Below are positions 49,701-62,690 of a DNA stretch of 64,000 bases, piece after piece (within the stretch, counting starts at the first letter, position 1; each line of letters starts with the position of its first letter). This DNA is from Takakia lepidozioides (Eukaryota > Streptophyta > Takakiopsida > Takakiales > Takakiaceae). A program made the translations under genes and the position numbers. The notes below the pieces were generated by a model. That model was given only the letters and a program-made list of their open reading frames with translations. It was not told the DNA's origin and did no database searches. The stretch is taken from positions 59,024,001 to 59,088,000 of the forward strand of contig CM060733.1 in the NCBI GenBank assembly GCA_030704615.1, in the 5' to 3' direction.

Positions 49701-51368
49701 GCTTCTGTCAGTTTATGTCTTCTCCCTAAAAGAGGCAACCATTGTGACAACAGCAAACAGTTTGATATATTGTAACCTTGTTTCTTTGGGATAAGAGGGC
49801 CTCCTTGAAGGCTGAAACCAACTGCCACTTCATCTCTTCTTGAGAGATTGACATAATACCCCAAGCTGTGGCCCTCCTGGGTGCTGAAATATATGGTAGA
49901 AGGATGACAGGTAAGAGCTTTCTTGAGGAGTTTTGGAATGACTCGAAAGATTCACAATCTGCGTAGTAGGCCACATTCTGCTCCCACCCTGTTCACCTCT
50001 CATCTCTCTGTCCACAGCAGAAAGGGGTTCCATGCCTACAAGGCTACAGCAAGCAAAGTGCAATGAGTAAGCTCCTCTCTTGTATGTGGGCATCTGCAAC
50101 ACACCATATACTGTTAGACAGACGAAAAAACAGATGCATTACCTGTCCATAATTCAACACACCAGCACACGGGCTAAGCTCCAGGTTGCCAAAAGGATGA
50201 AGTTGGCCCTTGCCCCACTTGCCCCCTTGCTCACACTTCAGTATGTACATAAAATCTGTTGGATGGAGTCCAAATCCGAAGTTGTCCCAATCAATGCCCG
50301 CCAATGTGTCGACCTCCCTGCTATGTGAGTCCCAACAACATTGTCTCACATTATCGCCCACCAATCTCATCAGCAAGTTCATGAATATAGAAAACATATG
50401 TATGGACAAGGGAGTACAATACAGGTCCTTAGTGCGACACAAGGCTTCAGCACCTCATCAGTGGTGGAAATGTCTATGGTGCAGGGTAGTAACTTTTCTA
50501 TACAAGACAGCTTTGCTAGGAGAATGTGACATCCAAAAGACAGATACATCACCATGAACAACACAAGACCAAATGCCTTAGAAAATATGTAACGCCCCCT
50601 AAACTTAAAACACTTCATGGTTTTGGAATAGAATCAACAAACTATAACTCCATTCACACCTGGTCGAATTGATAGCTTCTGACTGGATTGCTTGCACACT
50701 AGGCCCTTTTGTCTGAAGCCTTACTCCTTGGAAACCTACATTTCTATCTTGATGAGTGGTCTGCATCCTTGACATTCCCTACCAGCCAATCTTATCATAA
50801 AAACAAAGTGTGGTTCTGAGAAATCTTACTACCCAGTGCTTATAACCAGGAGGGAAGAAAGGCTTGGTCCAAATATGGGACCTGCTGATCTATCTTGAGA
50901 TGTTTAACCATAAAAATGTCTGAAAATGCGTCTCGGACAATATAGCCTTTCCTATTAGAGGCATTGGACAGCATTCAACCCCAGAATGTGACGGCCAGCC
51001 CTCCACTGAGATCTCCAGTATTTTGAGCACATCCACAATTATCCACTTCCTATCTTCACAAAGCCTCCCCAAGCTTAAACACGCAAATTTTTTTGCGCTG
51101 CTAGCAAGCCAAGTTCCAAACTCCAAAAACACTGATATATGTCATCCAAGCCACAATCCAAATTCGGAATGTTTGCAAAGGAGATTAATGGAATGCATGC
51201 GCTTACAAAAAGAGATGAAGAGAAGCCTTGGGATAATCCTAGCAACCGTGGTGGAGATTTACTGCCACATGCTAACCGCATCGGCCTCATATCAGTGCAC
51301 GAGGACGAGAAACGCCACTCCTGCAGCTTGGGCAGAGGTATCAGCCGCCTACTGCACTCCAAATCCAT
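46791..51368 (-). CDS. Branched-chain-amino-acid aminotransferase, probably plastidial
   Basis: Fold-type IV PLP enzyme; last step of Leu/Ile/Val synthesis. Exons (minus, approximate): 50330-50143 ([20 protein letters not shown] to NYGQ), 49637-49453 ([29 protein letters not shown]), 49079-48958 ([18 protein letters not shown]), 48571-48482 ([16 protein letters not shown], with the PLP-binding Lys), 48190-48072 ([20 protein letters not shown]), 47590-47488 ([20 protein letters not shown]), 47263-47151 ([20 protein letters not shown]), and about 46920-46791, ending [14 protein letters not shown] with stop at 46793-46791. A first exon starting at 51368 ([14 protein letters not shown], Arg/Ser-rich) would be the transit peptide, but its join to the second exon is not settled. 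One intron has a GC donor (TACAAG|GCATGT). Catalytic motifs are intact. Confidence 0.92.
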
Positions 51369-54300
51369 TGCGCTGCCTCACTCTCTCTGTACCTGCTACA
51401 CAGATCTTCGCCTCCACAGATGCTCACTTGATGGATCCTGTCGTCTTCACTCCAAGCGCTATCACGCCCAAATCGAAGTGCCCAACCGATAATTGATATA
51501 TCAAATCAGACATTCCACGTACCCAACTAAGAACTTATGATTATAAGCCAATCTTGTATTTCGTTTTCGTTTTCTTTTTCTTTTTCCAAACTTGAGAAGC
51601 AAGCAACCACAGATGTGACAGTCAGGCTTGTTTGAGCAAGACTCCTTTTTGGCAGTAGGAAAGAGCTCGGGAAAGCCCTGTGCATCATGAGTAGGCAACA
51701 TCAGCTACGCACACTGACATACCCAGGGGACTCGAGGAGAATTCAATGGAAGTATACCGTACATACATTTCTCTTCTCGACAGTGAAGTGGGAACAATTT
51801 GTACGTTTCTCGCATACATTCAAATTTGAATACACATCCTTTCCCCGAGATTTGAATGTAAACGTACATGCGAATCTCGGAACGGCGTCACCCATCAATC
51901 GGTGTACACTATAGAGAATCGGACGATCAAAGTTCAAATGCCTGGATTCTTGAGTTCGTATCTCTCTCCAACACCACGACAGAATGTTGAAGTCCCTGCG
52001 AATTTCTTCAGCGGCATTGTGGGACATATAATCGCAATGTCTGTCCCATAGCGCTTGCAACAGTAAGTCAGATTTAGGGGGAGTACTGGATTAGTTGAAG
52101 AGGATGAAGAAGGCTCAGTGGGAGGACGGGTCGTTCTGCTGATTGCTTGAAGAGGAGAGTTATTTGAATCCCCATGTCACTATTGCTGGAAAACTGTCAC
52201 CGGGGATTTCGTTTGGGCGTTAGTTTGTGATTATATACGATGAAGCTTGTTGATCATTGAATTGTTAGAGACCATGGGGTCGAGGGATTGGAACGCCATG
52301 GAGAACAATGACATGTTTGGGCCAAAGAAGAACCACCGAAATCCTCTCGTTCTTTGTGGTACTATCTTTGCTGTGTAACTGATCTTGCACTCTGTTGACA
52401 AGCACAGAGCAATTGCTGTCTCTCTCGAAATTCACTTCTTCCTTCCTCTTACACACAGTTTGAGTACTCATACCAGCAGGCGTCTTAATCCATAACCCCA
52501 GGTGTACCCATTTTGGAATCATACTGAGCGATGGGGATTGTAATTCCTAGGTTTGGAATCAAACCAAGTGGTAAATTGTGGCGTCTTCAAGCAGGTAGTT
52601 ACAACTCACCCCAGCCTCTACAGCCAGTGATACAAACTAAGGGAATTTACAGTGAGGGATTGGCCCGTGGCATTTATAGATGCTGGGTGCTTTGCTCATT
52701 TTCTGTTGCAGTTTTTCTGGGTCACATAGACCTATGGGCCATCTGTGGCCGCGAGCAATTTGTTCTTCTCTTGTTTACGTTGCCAGGGTAAATCTCAATC
52801 TGACAAGTGACATATACTACTGTTCACCGTGGGAGATGGATTGGTTGACAGATTCTCCAGGGTTAGATCAGATCCCAGGGTCATTGGCTGCAACCCTCCA
52901 ATGTCCATGTATCAGCAAAGCCTTGCACGTTGCCTCTGACTGCAGCCAAGCTCGTGCAAGGTCTAAGCACAGATCGATAGAAGCATCTCCTCCTATACAT
53001 GTGAATCCTATGCGAGTCAAGGATATGCTTACCTAATTGTTCGTGCTCATCTATTAAATTGAACTTAGCGGGTTGCTTTTGTGACTATGGAGGGTTACCG
53101 CATCTGCCATCAAATATTTGTTTGGTGAGCACCTCCTTGGTCACTTGTTCTGTTTCTTGCAGGAACTTCCCCTGGTATGTGACAGGCAGTCTCAGTATCC
53201 ATTGTGCCCAGGATATACACGAAAGTACTAACAACACTGGTCCCACATGAATTGTTATTGACAGCTAAGGCTATACCACTGGACAGATAATCGTTGCTGC
53301 TGCTCCTTACTAACCGTAGAGCGGAAGGCAGTAGCCCTGGGTGAAGAAACCCCCTAATTTACTTGGCAGGTGTTAACCTTTGACCTTAGACCCCCTGCCT
53401 AATTTTGATGCAATGTGAGAGAGGTTGAACGAGTATGAAAAGATAGCATAGGGGAGGCTACCACCTTGGCTCACTCTTTTCCCTGAGGTTAATATAAGAA
53501 CTCAATGTGGCCTCATTTGAGTGGCAGGGGCAATTGCAACATCTGGGGTGTTGTTAGCAGGGCTAGTAGCATTCAAGCAGGGAAACAAGAATCGGAGTCA
53601 AATGCTGATGAGGGCACGGGTGGGCTTCCAGGCTGCCACAGTGGCAGTAATGGTTGGATCTGTATACTTCCAAGGAAAAGGGAGTAAATCATGATTGGAC
53701 TTGACCCCATTAAAGAATTCACTCTCATGGATTGTGATGTAGACATGTCTTGAGACCACTGGAATACTATGTGATGTAGTCTGTAGACAAGGATGTTGTC
53801 ATGTATTGGCAGAGAGTAGGATTGAGGGTGGCGTTATGCAAACAGGGTGTAGATGTAGTCAACATCTAAACCCATGTGTGCTTTTATCACATGGAGCAGG
53901 AAGGGGGATAGGGTGGAAGGATGGAGAAGAGAGCAGAATAGGGGTCACTACCATCGATGGCATGCTCTGCTGAACATGGAATTTTTCCCCCACTAGGTGT
54001 CTCAGGCTATGAAATGTGAAATATTAAAAGGAGGAAAGCAAAGGGATAATAATGGCTTCGGTTTCCCCCTCCTTTAGAACCTCCCGACTAATTACCCTGC
54101 ACACCTCCCACTGCTCCTCTGAAAGACCCTGTAACCTGTGTCTAGGAATCCTGAGTAGCTCCCTCCGACCTAAGCGGTCCCTGGCGATTCTGTCATCCAA
54201 ATCAAAGGGGACTCCCTCAGTGAAATCAACATTGTTCCTGACCTTTCTCGACTTTTTCGCAGACTCGATGCCACGCTTCTTCTACTTCGCCCCTCCTTGC

Positions 54301-54917
54301 GCAAAATTTTGGAGGATCTCTTGGCCTCCCGTTGCTCCAGCCGCTACTCTGATGTCTCCATCCTTCTATTCTAGAAAGGAAGTTTGGCTTTTACCTTAAG
54401 CTCCCTCAATCATATTCATCACTCTTCTTCGGCCTTTGAGACGGCCGCAGTCTCCCATGCGCATCCAAGCACCCCGACCGAATGTAGAATGCCATCGAGG
54501 CCAGTTCTAAGCTGGAGTTCCCACGCTCCCACGACTGAACAATGCACTCGGGCCCATTTATAGGATGCAGGGCAATGAGATATTCTGAGAAGAGTAAATA
54601 CAACCTACCCAGGTTGTGACTTGTGACCAAGATCTGTTTGGAGTCTGGAACTGCAATCCCAACTTCATAACCAAAGCATAACAACGTCGAACTTTGAGAA
54701 CAAAACGGTAATCGGCGCATCAGTCTTTTTCGTTCGCACGTAGAACAACTGTCAAAAACTCAAATCTCACTATGTATTGCGAACTCCACTTCATTCGTCT
54801 TATGGGAATTGAGTCTGATTTCAAGCCTGAGAATTTGGGTTTAGCCCAGATGGAATGAGGGATTTGGGTTCAGTCCAGATTGTCTGCCGCGCATGGGCAG
54901 ATCACCCAAGCATAGAA
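51369..54917. other. Long intergenic region, little recognised
   Basis: 3.5 kb between two genes transcribed away from each other, so it should hold both promoters. Open stretches at 51743-52060 (-), 52531-53036 (+) and 54052-54399 lack known motifs. On the minus strand, 54290-54020 stays open (VNNVDFTEG-like acidic/basic text ending REVLKEGE) and might be a decayed gene or transposon fragment. No RNA gene was seen. Confidence 0.4.
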
Positions 54918-57900
54918 ATGGCGGGTCCCTTGCCACACGCTGGGAAATCCCTTCTCCAATATCCGCACGACGTTGTGAGAACTCCAAATTTTACTAGGCA
55001 CAGGAGATTTTCCACTAGCATTACGTCGAATCCAGGTTGTTTTGCGATTAAGAAATCTTCAGGTTCTCTCTCTCTCTCTTTTTCTCTCTGTTTCACCTGG
55101 ACGTTATGAAGTTTCTCTTTGTCTTTTTTACAGCTTCCCATGTACGTTACGGCAACACGATCTACATGCCCATATGCAATGCTGCATCCAATTTTTGCCT
55201 GTTGGTTGGATGGGCCTTTCTGCAGGGCTGGGGGTTTTCGGTCGAACCTACACTCAATTTCTGTTGCCATGGGAGTATGTGACAGCAGGCAGAAAGTTGC
55301 ATCCTCTAAAATCGGCAAGGGCGTCAGCACTAGTAACACATGGAGAAGAAGGAAAGGAAGAGGATGACCTCCACAGAGACTGTGACGATAGGGCAGGGAT
55401 GAATATAAACGCAAGGAGCGTATTGTGTTTGAGTAATGGACATGGTGAAGATGCAATAGCTGCGTCGATTCTTACACAGCTCATTGTTAGTGGACCTTCC
55501 TTTCTCTTTTGATCTAAGAACATGCTTCAATTTTGATCACTTTCTAGGACCTAGAAACTTAACAACCCGTGGATTTCATTTTGAGAGCTTAACTCTTACA
55601 GACCAAGAGCAAGCAAATTAATTTATGACATGCTTCTACCTGGCTGGACTTTTGTGACCCATAGGTGAATTTCCCCCATTTCATCTGATGTCTTCAGGCA
55701 ATGGCAGAAGAAAATGCAGAGAAGGTCAAAATAGAGGTCTTGCCTCTGGTGGGAGAGGGCCACGCCTACAGCCGAATTGGTGTGTCCACAGTGGGCCCAA
55801 CCAAGAATATGCCCAGTGGAGGGTACTTGACCTTCACATCCCGATATCCCTTGTTGGATATGTTTGTTGTGTGTATGTGTGCTGAGAGAGATAGAAAAGG
55901 AGGAAAGATATTCATTACGTCCAAAGGGCCTATGCGAAGTTTGGGTATGACGATGTGCAAATTTTTGCTTATAATCAGTGTCTTCCCAGATTACCTTTGC
56001 ATAATGTAGTTGCTTGCAACATGGTTGTTAACAAGATGTGATGAGGACCAGGTTCATCTACATGGACATCTTGCAGCTGCTTGGAGACATGCGCGCTGGT
56101 CTGCTGTCTCTGATACTTGAACAGGTGCTTTGCATATCAATGTGCTTAAACCAACTTTACTACACATTATCTCTAGTGTACCCATTCATCAACACTTAAA
56201 TGAGAGTACCTGCATGGGGAAAGATGCTACTCTGGGGAGCATATGTTGCATAATCATCCAGCTGGGAAAGGAGCCAGTCATGAGGAGTATTGGCTCCTCT
56301 GCCTCAATGGAAAGATTTGATGCTGAAATCTGGCCAGACCATAAGTGGCCATTACAAAGTGTTCTTTTCTACCAGAGCCTGAGGGGTCTTTAATTTATCC
56401 TAGCTGGGGCAGTTGTCATCCTTTCCCTCCGGCTCTCTAACCATACTCTTGTTTCCATGGGGTCCTTATCTGTTATTCTGAAGAGGTTTGCTTCCTCACC
56501 ACGTGATAGGCCTGACATGGACATCTTCAAATATTTCTTCCTCCCAAGGCGCTGTTTTAGTCTGTCACAGACTTAAAACAATTTCTTTCTTTCCTTCATT
56601 CTTTGTTTCTCCTCTCATGCTCGCTTGACTGGAGAAAAAATCAGGTCTCTAACTTTTAAGTGAAGTGGGGTGCAATTGTCCAATGGGTCGATGAGAATCC
56701 AGACGGGGTCCTGCTTGCAGTGGGTGATGTGTTTCCCTTAGCACTGGCTTGGCTTGCCGCCAAGCGATTGAGAAGAAAGCAGCAGCCAACAGACAGAAGG
56801 TCAAGAGGGTTGTATGCCTTCGTGGGAACAGCAAAAAGCGAGTTTTACATTCGTGCAGATGATGGGTCACGCTTGCGTGGCAATGGTAAGTACCCTGGAT
56901 GACTATTCATAACTGATCTTGTAGTTGATTAGGGATTTCTCTTCAGCTAAGGAAGAGTTGTTCATAGGGAAAGATGTTAAGCGGACAAATGCTCAAATAG
57001 TTATTGGCCCCCCAGCACCTCATTTGATTGCATGGTTTGGCTTGATGGAATCTGAAACAGTGGAGTCACTGCTATTTCGGGGAGGCATTTACTATCCTTG
57101 GGAGCGTGCAATGATGGCTGATTCACAGTGCAGGTATCATCTGACCAATCTTCATCACTTCAGAAAATAATAGCACAATGCAAGTCCACTACAAACTAAG
57201 CAATAGAGTTGGTAACTAGTGGGTTGGTGGTAAATGAGTTTTCTCTTGGCTCTTCAGACCTTCCTTTCTTCCTTCTGTTGGGTCCTACTAAGCACTGCAT
57301 TTCACTATTATTGTTATCACAAAGTGACAGGTTGTCACACTTTTACGCTATTAACAATCTAGCAGATGTCTAACCCGTTGTTTTTGTAGTCACTTGTCAT
57401 CTTCTGGTTGAAGATTGTGATAGGTTGATCCAATCACCAGGTGTCTTCAAGTTGATGTCCGCTTTATGCAAGGATAGAGCTTTTAAGGGCTGTGTTTGGG
57501 TTTGGGGGATTGATGCACTGCCCAGGCTGGTGGCTCCCAGAGATGGCTTGACTGCACAAGTACTCAAAGAGCACCTACCGTCGTCAGCACAGGGTAAGGT
57601 AGGCTACTTCTATGGACTTCATCTTTGAGCAGAATCAATGGGACCTCCAGCCAAAGCTTATGGCAAGTTTGAAATGGGACTACATGTATCAATGCCATGA
57701 TCTATCAGCAAACACTCTATGCTGTCCAGTTGCCATCAAGGGTCCTGCATGAGAAAATCCTTGATGTGAAATCTGACTTACAGCCTTGATGGCAGGTACA
57801 GGATCTCGGGAACCCAATGATGGATGGTCTGCATCCAACAGGAGGCCTTGATTCTCTTCTGCATGGTGTGACAGGGCGCTCCATTGCTCTTCTTCCTGGC

Positions 57901-60900
57901 TCCAGAGCACCAGAGGTTGTGGGCGCAACTCTTCTTTGATTCTAGCGTAAAGACCTAGGAGGACAGACTATCTGAAGAGTGCAGCAGCTGGTGGCGAAAT
58001 CAGTTCATCGCCTGTCTTTTCCCTGGGTGCTTCTGCCCTGAGATAATTAACATGATAGCTGGAATCTCACCAGAAATTTCCTTCTATCTGTCACCAATAA
58101 CAGGTCTACATCAACTGGCGACGGCTGCTAGATGCAGCCCATGAAGCCTCTATCTCATTCTTACCTCAAAGACTCGTGTTTCTCGCACCAGTTGTCCCAT
58201 CCTTGGAGCACGGTCCCTTTATTCAAGCAATTTTCGAGGCAGATTGGCACCCGTATCAACTGTCACCAGAGGACTACAAGAGTGTGTCTGTGAGGTTGCA
58301 CAATCCTATTGCTCTGTCCATATAATCAGTTTGGAGAAAATTGCCAAATGTACGTGCAATAGAAGGTGCTATGTTCTGCTGCATCAAAGTAGTCATCAAA
58401 GAATTATGAGTTATAAGAACTGTTCATTTCTTGCACTATCTCGGTGATATTGAAAATCACACATGACCTTGGATTCTTTTTGGAACTAGTATCTGACAAA
58501 TTTTCATGTATATACCCTCAAATGTGTCTGTAACTTAGGGAGCCTGTTTTCGCATCAGAAGACAAGGCGAGCATGACCACAAGGCCTGGAGAGGAAGTAC
58601 AAATGGCTCATGGCCATTGGGACGGCTCTGAGACCTGGCAAGGAACTAATGGATTGTTCAAGAAATCAAATGCATTGCTTCTAGTGAGGAGGGGCAGCTT
58701 CAATGATGTGGTTCACTGGGCAGAGGCTGGCATTGCTATGGCGGGCACTGCTACAGAGCAGCTTGTGAGTAGAACAAGCAGCTCTCTCTCTCTCTCTCTC
58801 CCTTCCTACACTTACCTGGGCGTTGAGTTCTCCTCCAATTGTAATTGGGATGCTCATATCCGGAAAGTTGTTCAAACTGGCAAGGGCAAAGCTCTGGGGC
58901 TCACTAAATTTTTCCACTGGTCAACTCTGAGGTTAAGAAAACCATGCTTTGTCGCGTTATTAGACCTGCCTTGGAGTACGGATCTGCTATATGGGTTGAT
59001 AACTCCAACCAGGCTAAGTCTCTAGAATCCATTCAAGTGGGGGTGCTTAAGGAGTGTATGTCAGCATGCTCCAAAACAGCCAATGTGGCTGTTCGGGGTG
59101 AGTTTGGCATTCCGTCCTTAAGCTCCCGACGAGATGAATTCAAGGTCAGATGGTGGGGTCAGCTGCAACATATGCCCAACACCAGATATCCTAAGTTAAT
59201 CGACTCTATATCTTGGAAACAGGACCGCCCTGTCAAACAGGCTAAGTCCTGGCAGAAGAGAGTAGAAGAGATCCTCACGGACCTGGACCTGGATCCGCAA
59301 GTCTTGACCCTGCTGGATAAATCTAACTTAGAGGCTGTAGTGTCCTCAGCCATGTCTGTTGCCATGAGATTGTCTGGTGAAAATGAAGTTAGGCAGAAAA
59401 CTTCCCTGAACTTGTTTCCAGTCTGTGACATGGGGGAGGACATCTTGGATGACCTCGAGGGTCTACCCACTCTCGGCACTAGACTGAAATTTAAACTCAG
59501 GGCAGGAAGCCTACCTTTGAACAGCAAACAGAAGCAGAGAGGAAAGGGAGAGTGCAATTGCCCGTTGTGTGGGCAATCTGAAGACAGTATTCATTTTCTG
59601 ATACACTGTCCGGGGTTCTCTCACCAAAGAGACGCTCTCTTCAAATCTATTAAGGGAATTGTGCCTGCACCCCTGTTTACCAACTTTGAAAGTCTCGAGG
59701 CTGAGCCAAAAGCCCAGGCCCTCCTGAGGCCTAGTTTTTGGGCAAATCACACACAGCAGATTGATGCTTGTGTGAAGGGATTTCTAGAGGATATCTGGAA
59801 AACCCGGATTAATTCTTTATATGGAGGTAAGTCTTACTACCAACCCCTGACAGAGGTAGGTTCTGTCCCTTTTGTTCCCGCTCAAACTGGGCGCGGGGTC
59901 AATGGCCACAAGGCTACGGCAAACAACGTCTTATGAGTACAATCTCTCTTCAGATGTTCCGCCCAATTTGGGTATGGCCACAAGGCTACAGCAAACAATG
60001 TCTTATGAGTGTATTCTGTCTTTTCAGTGGCTGCTTCTGCTTGCCTGAGGCATTTATTTATTAAGACCAGGGATGCTTGGCAGCTACTGCTAGATGCCCT
60101 TGAGCATAGGTCATAGCCAAAATTTACAGGGAATAGGCAATTGTGGGCATTCTCACTCTCTAACTCTGAATATCACATCCTTGTTTGAGACCAGCGTACA
60201 GCCCAAATTTGCAAAATTGGATCTAGACTGTGGGAGAGTATTAAAACATCATCAAGACACAGGACTCAATAGGGAGGGGTTTGAATATTATCCGATGTTG
60301 AAAATAGTTGCAGAAACAAAAAACAATTGCTATGATGTCGAAAAAGACTTGAAAATGCCTTGGGGACCGAGGCGTTGGCCAAAAGCTATGGTGTGGCCAT
60401 GATCTCTCTCTCTCTCTCGCTGATATGGCCCTGAGGCTATCATCTGTCCTGTCTGCATTACCCTTGAAGGAAAAATCGCGAAGGTCCGAAGCAGGCAGAA
60501 CTTATGGTGTCACTTCACCTGAAGGATTACTGCCTTCCGTTCAGAAGGTGGACACCTTCTAATGGTCGTAACCGGGGCAATGCGGTTGGCCAAACCTCCC
60601 CAAGGACTTTATGAGCCTCCTGTCAAGGTTATAGATCCCAATTCTTGTTGCATATTTCTCGATTGTTTCTAAGGATTTTGACTGTCAATTTGCTGTGGAA
60701 ATGTCCATGACAGGTAGGGCTGGGAAAACCTGTCTTTACTCTACCTGGTGGTGGGCCCCAGTTCACATATGCTTTTGCGGAGGCACAATCAAGGTTGCTT
60801 GGACTATCTGTGAGTGAATTTCTCTATGAGTACCCAAAGTCCTATAAGTAGATTCTATGAGTAACCTGAAGTAGCAGAAGTATCTCCTTGTCTGGGGATG

Positions 60901-61179
60901 GCCCTGCATCTTGGCTGACTCAGTTTACGATTTGCTGGGGGTAGCCATTACTGACATAGGTTTGGTAGAACAGGCGACTGACCGACTGATATGTGAAAGT
61001 GTGGGATTTGGCAGCTATTCATGTGTCCTGATTGCAAGACATTGGCCAGCAGAATGTGGGACATTATGTCAGATGACAAGTGCCTGATGGAGATTGCTGC
61101 AAACGGCCGTAAGCGCATGGGGCCCGCAGGTGCTGCAAGGCGGATTTCTGAACAATTCTGGACTTCAATCCTGCAATAA
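54918..61179 (+). CDS. Lipid-A-disaccharide-synthase-related protein (cyanobacterial/plastid type)
   Basis: GT-B-like protein resembling the uncharacterised cyanobacterial family related to LpxB (COG4370/TIGR03492 type). Its reaction is unknown. Exons: 54918-55062, 55226-55485, 55698-55822, 56052-56124, 56666-56885, 56947-57133, 57478-57598, 57796-57915, 58104-58252, 58539-58764, 60714-60809, 61015-61179. Phases match throughout: 1,887 nt, 628 aa. The N-terminus (about 1-48, HDVVRTPNFTRHRRFSTSIT) looks like a transit peptide. Landmarks: LCLSNGHGEDAIA (about residue 118), LPLVGEGHAYSRIGV, LLAVGDVFPLALAW, YAFVGTAKSEFYIR, GIYYPWERAMMAD, DLGNPMMDGL, ALLPGSRAPE, GIAMAGTATEQL and GLGKPVFTLPGGGPQFT. 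A plastid location and endosymbiont origin are inferred. Intron 10 contains a LINE copy. Exon 1 is the least certain. Confidence 0.86.
58798..59945 (+). mobile_element. LINE copy D, 5'-truncated
   Basis: Nearly identical (about 98 percent by eye) to 30297-31460 of copy B, from LPSYTYLGVEFSS through the CPLCGQSEDSIHF zinc knuckle to the AACGTCTTATGAGTACAAT tail. The two differ by a short deletion (GCAGAGGG at 30427) and scattered changes. The open frame 58944-59936 is intact for 330 codons, better preserved than copy B. It is inserted in sense orientation at a (TC)n run (58780-58801) in intron 10 of the lipid-A-related gene. A diverged 3'-tail repeat follows at 59946-60110. Confidence 0.9.
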
Positions 61180-62690
61180 TCCCCAAGGCAAGCGGCTTTT
61201 GGTGGTCAGACAGTCCATTTTTGTATGCCAGTATTGAGACTTGCCTCTGCTATGAAGCTCTGTTATTCCAGAATTTCTTGGGAATCTCTTTTATGGAGCT
61301 TCTGTTATGGAGTAGAAAGGAATGTGGTGACTCCTTTTTCTTAAATCCGCTCATTCAGAAGAGTACCCATCACGCAGGATTGGAGAAGGTACAGTATCCT
61401 CGGCAGCGTGGCGACATCTGATGCACATGTGTTCACCCATCTCCCAGCTGGGTTAACAAAGAGAGAAATTTGCTACAGCCACCTGGAGTGCAGGACAAAC
61501 AGAGTAAGAAGGGAAAGCAACATGTGAAAAACTGAAACCTGGTGACTAAATGCTAGGCATGTTGTTTTTAAAGAAAAGCCAATTTTATTCTTTAAATTTG
61601 AATTAAAGAATTCAATTTTAAACTTCATATTGTCCACGGTAAGCTCAAAGAAAGAAAGTGGGGCCCTTAAAAGTGAGGGCTTGTGGACCAAAGGGACTCT
61701 TTTTTAACTTTCCTTCCTTTTTGCTTCTCAATTAACAGATCCAGGGTCAAGTACTGTTGTCTATTCCAGGACTACCAATCCGTCTTTTTCCTATAAGAAT
61801 AAAAAATGGTTGGCAGAGAGAGATGAAGCCGACCAAAGTCAGCATAAATATGAGCCTCTTCCTTCCCCATTTCCGGGTCGGAGTGCTTGGTTGTTTAGTC
61901 TCTTTTGCCATAAGGTTCTCCATCTCTTGACGTTTAGTTGTGCTGAGGACCCCACACTCTTTCCTGTCTTGCTTTCTTTTGCCCAATAGCCTCTTCCAGC
62001 TTTCAGTGGACACTTTAAAACTTCATTCTTTCTGTTCCTTTCTGTTTTTCCTTCTGTTTGGTTTTCTTGGGTCAGTTGGGCATCAGTTCACTCTGCCCTT
62101 GAACGGTATTTAGTTTCACTCTCTTTCTGTCTTCTCCTAAACCCTAAACCACAAACTGCATAAAATGGCAGACAAAGCTATCCCTGTAGTAGAATCTCCA
62201 CAACAATGGAGTCAGAAGATTTCACGAACAAGAAACAAATTAGCATGAGCATAGGCCAATGCAATTCAAGGAAGCTTTCGACATTGCGGTAAGAAGGCAC
62301 CACCATGACTTGTGGTGCCCATCAGTCAATATTGCAAATTTACACAACTGATAGTCTTCAACACACTACTTTCTTGAGCGCACAACTCAAGTGACATCCA
62401 ATGCTACGGTTTGAGCAATTGAGCGTTACTACTGTTATTAATGAATTCTACTGCCAAAACTCTCTCATCACACTTCAATGTTATGATATAAGCTGTGTCT
62501 CCTCCTGTACCCAACATCTCTCTCTCTCCTCCCTCCTTCAACATTCTACTGATCCATCCACCCTGTGATCTTTCTATCCTCAACAAAGGAATGTGAAGAG
62601 TACACAAAGAGGCACAGCACTAGACTAAGGCTGTCCAGAACAAATTTACTAACTCTAAAGCGCTGTAAGCACTCTCAGTGAATCGTGCCC
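61180..62690. other. Intergenic region with LINE 3' tail
   Basis: Between two convergent genes. 61736-62110 resembles the LINE 3' region at 32091-32420 (AGATCCAGGG-CA-GTACT-TTGTCTATTC and a C/T-rich tail). A CCTAAACCCTAAACC stretch lies at 62138-62152. The remainder shows nothing. Confidence 0.55.

Noticed and set aside
62138-62152. CCTAAACCCTAAACC as interstitial telomere repeat
   Set aside because: Only two units. This is common in plant promoters and introns and is not evidence of a former chromosome end.
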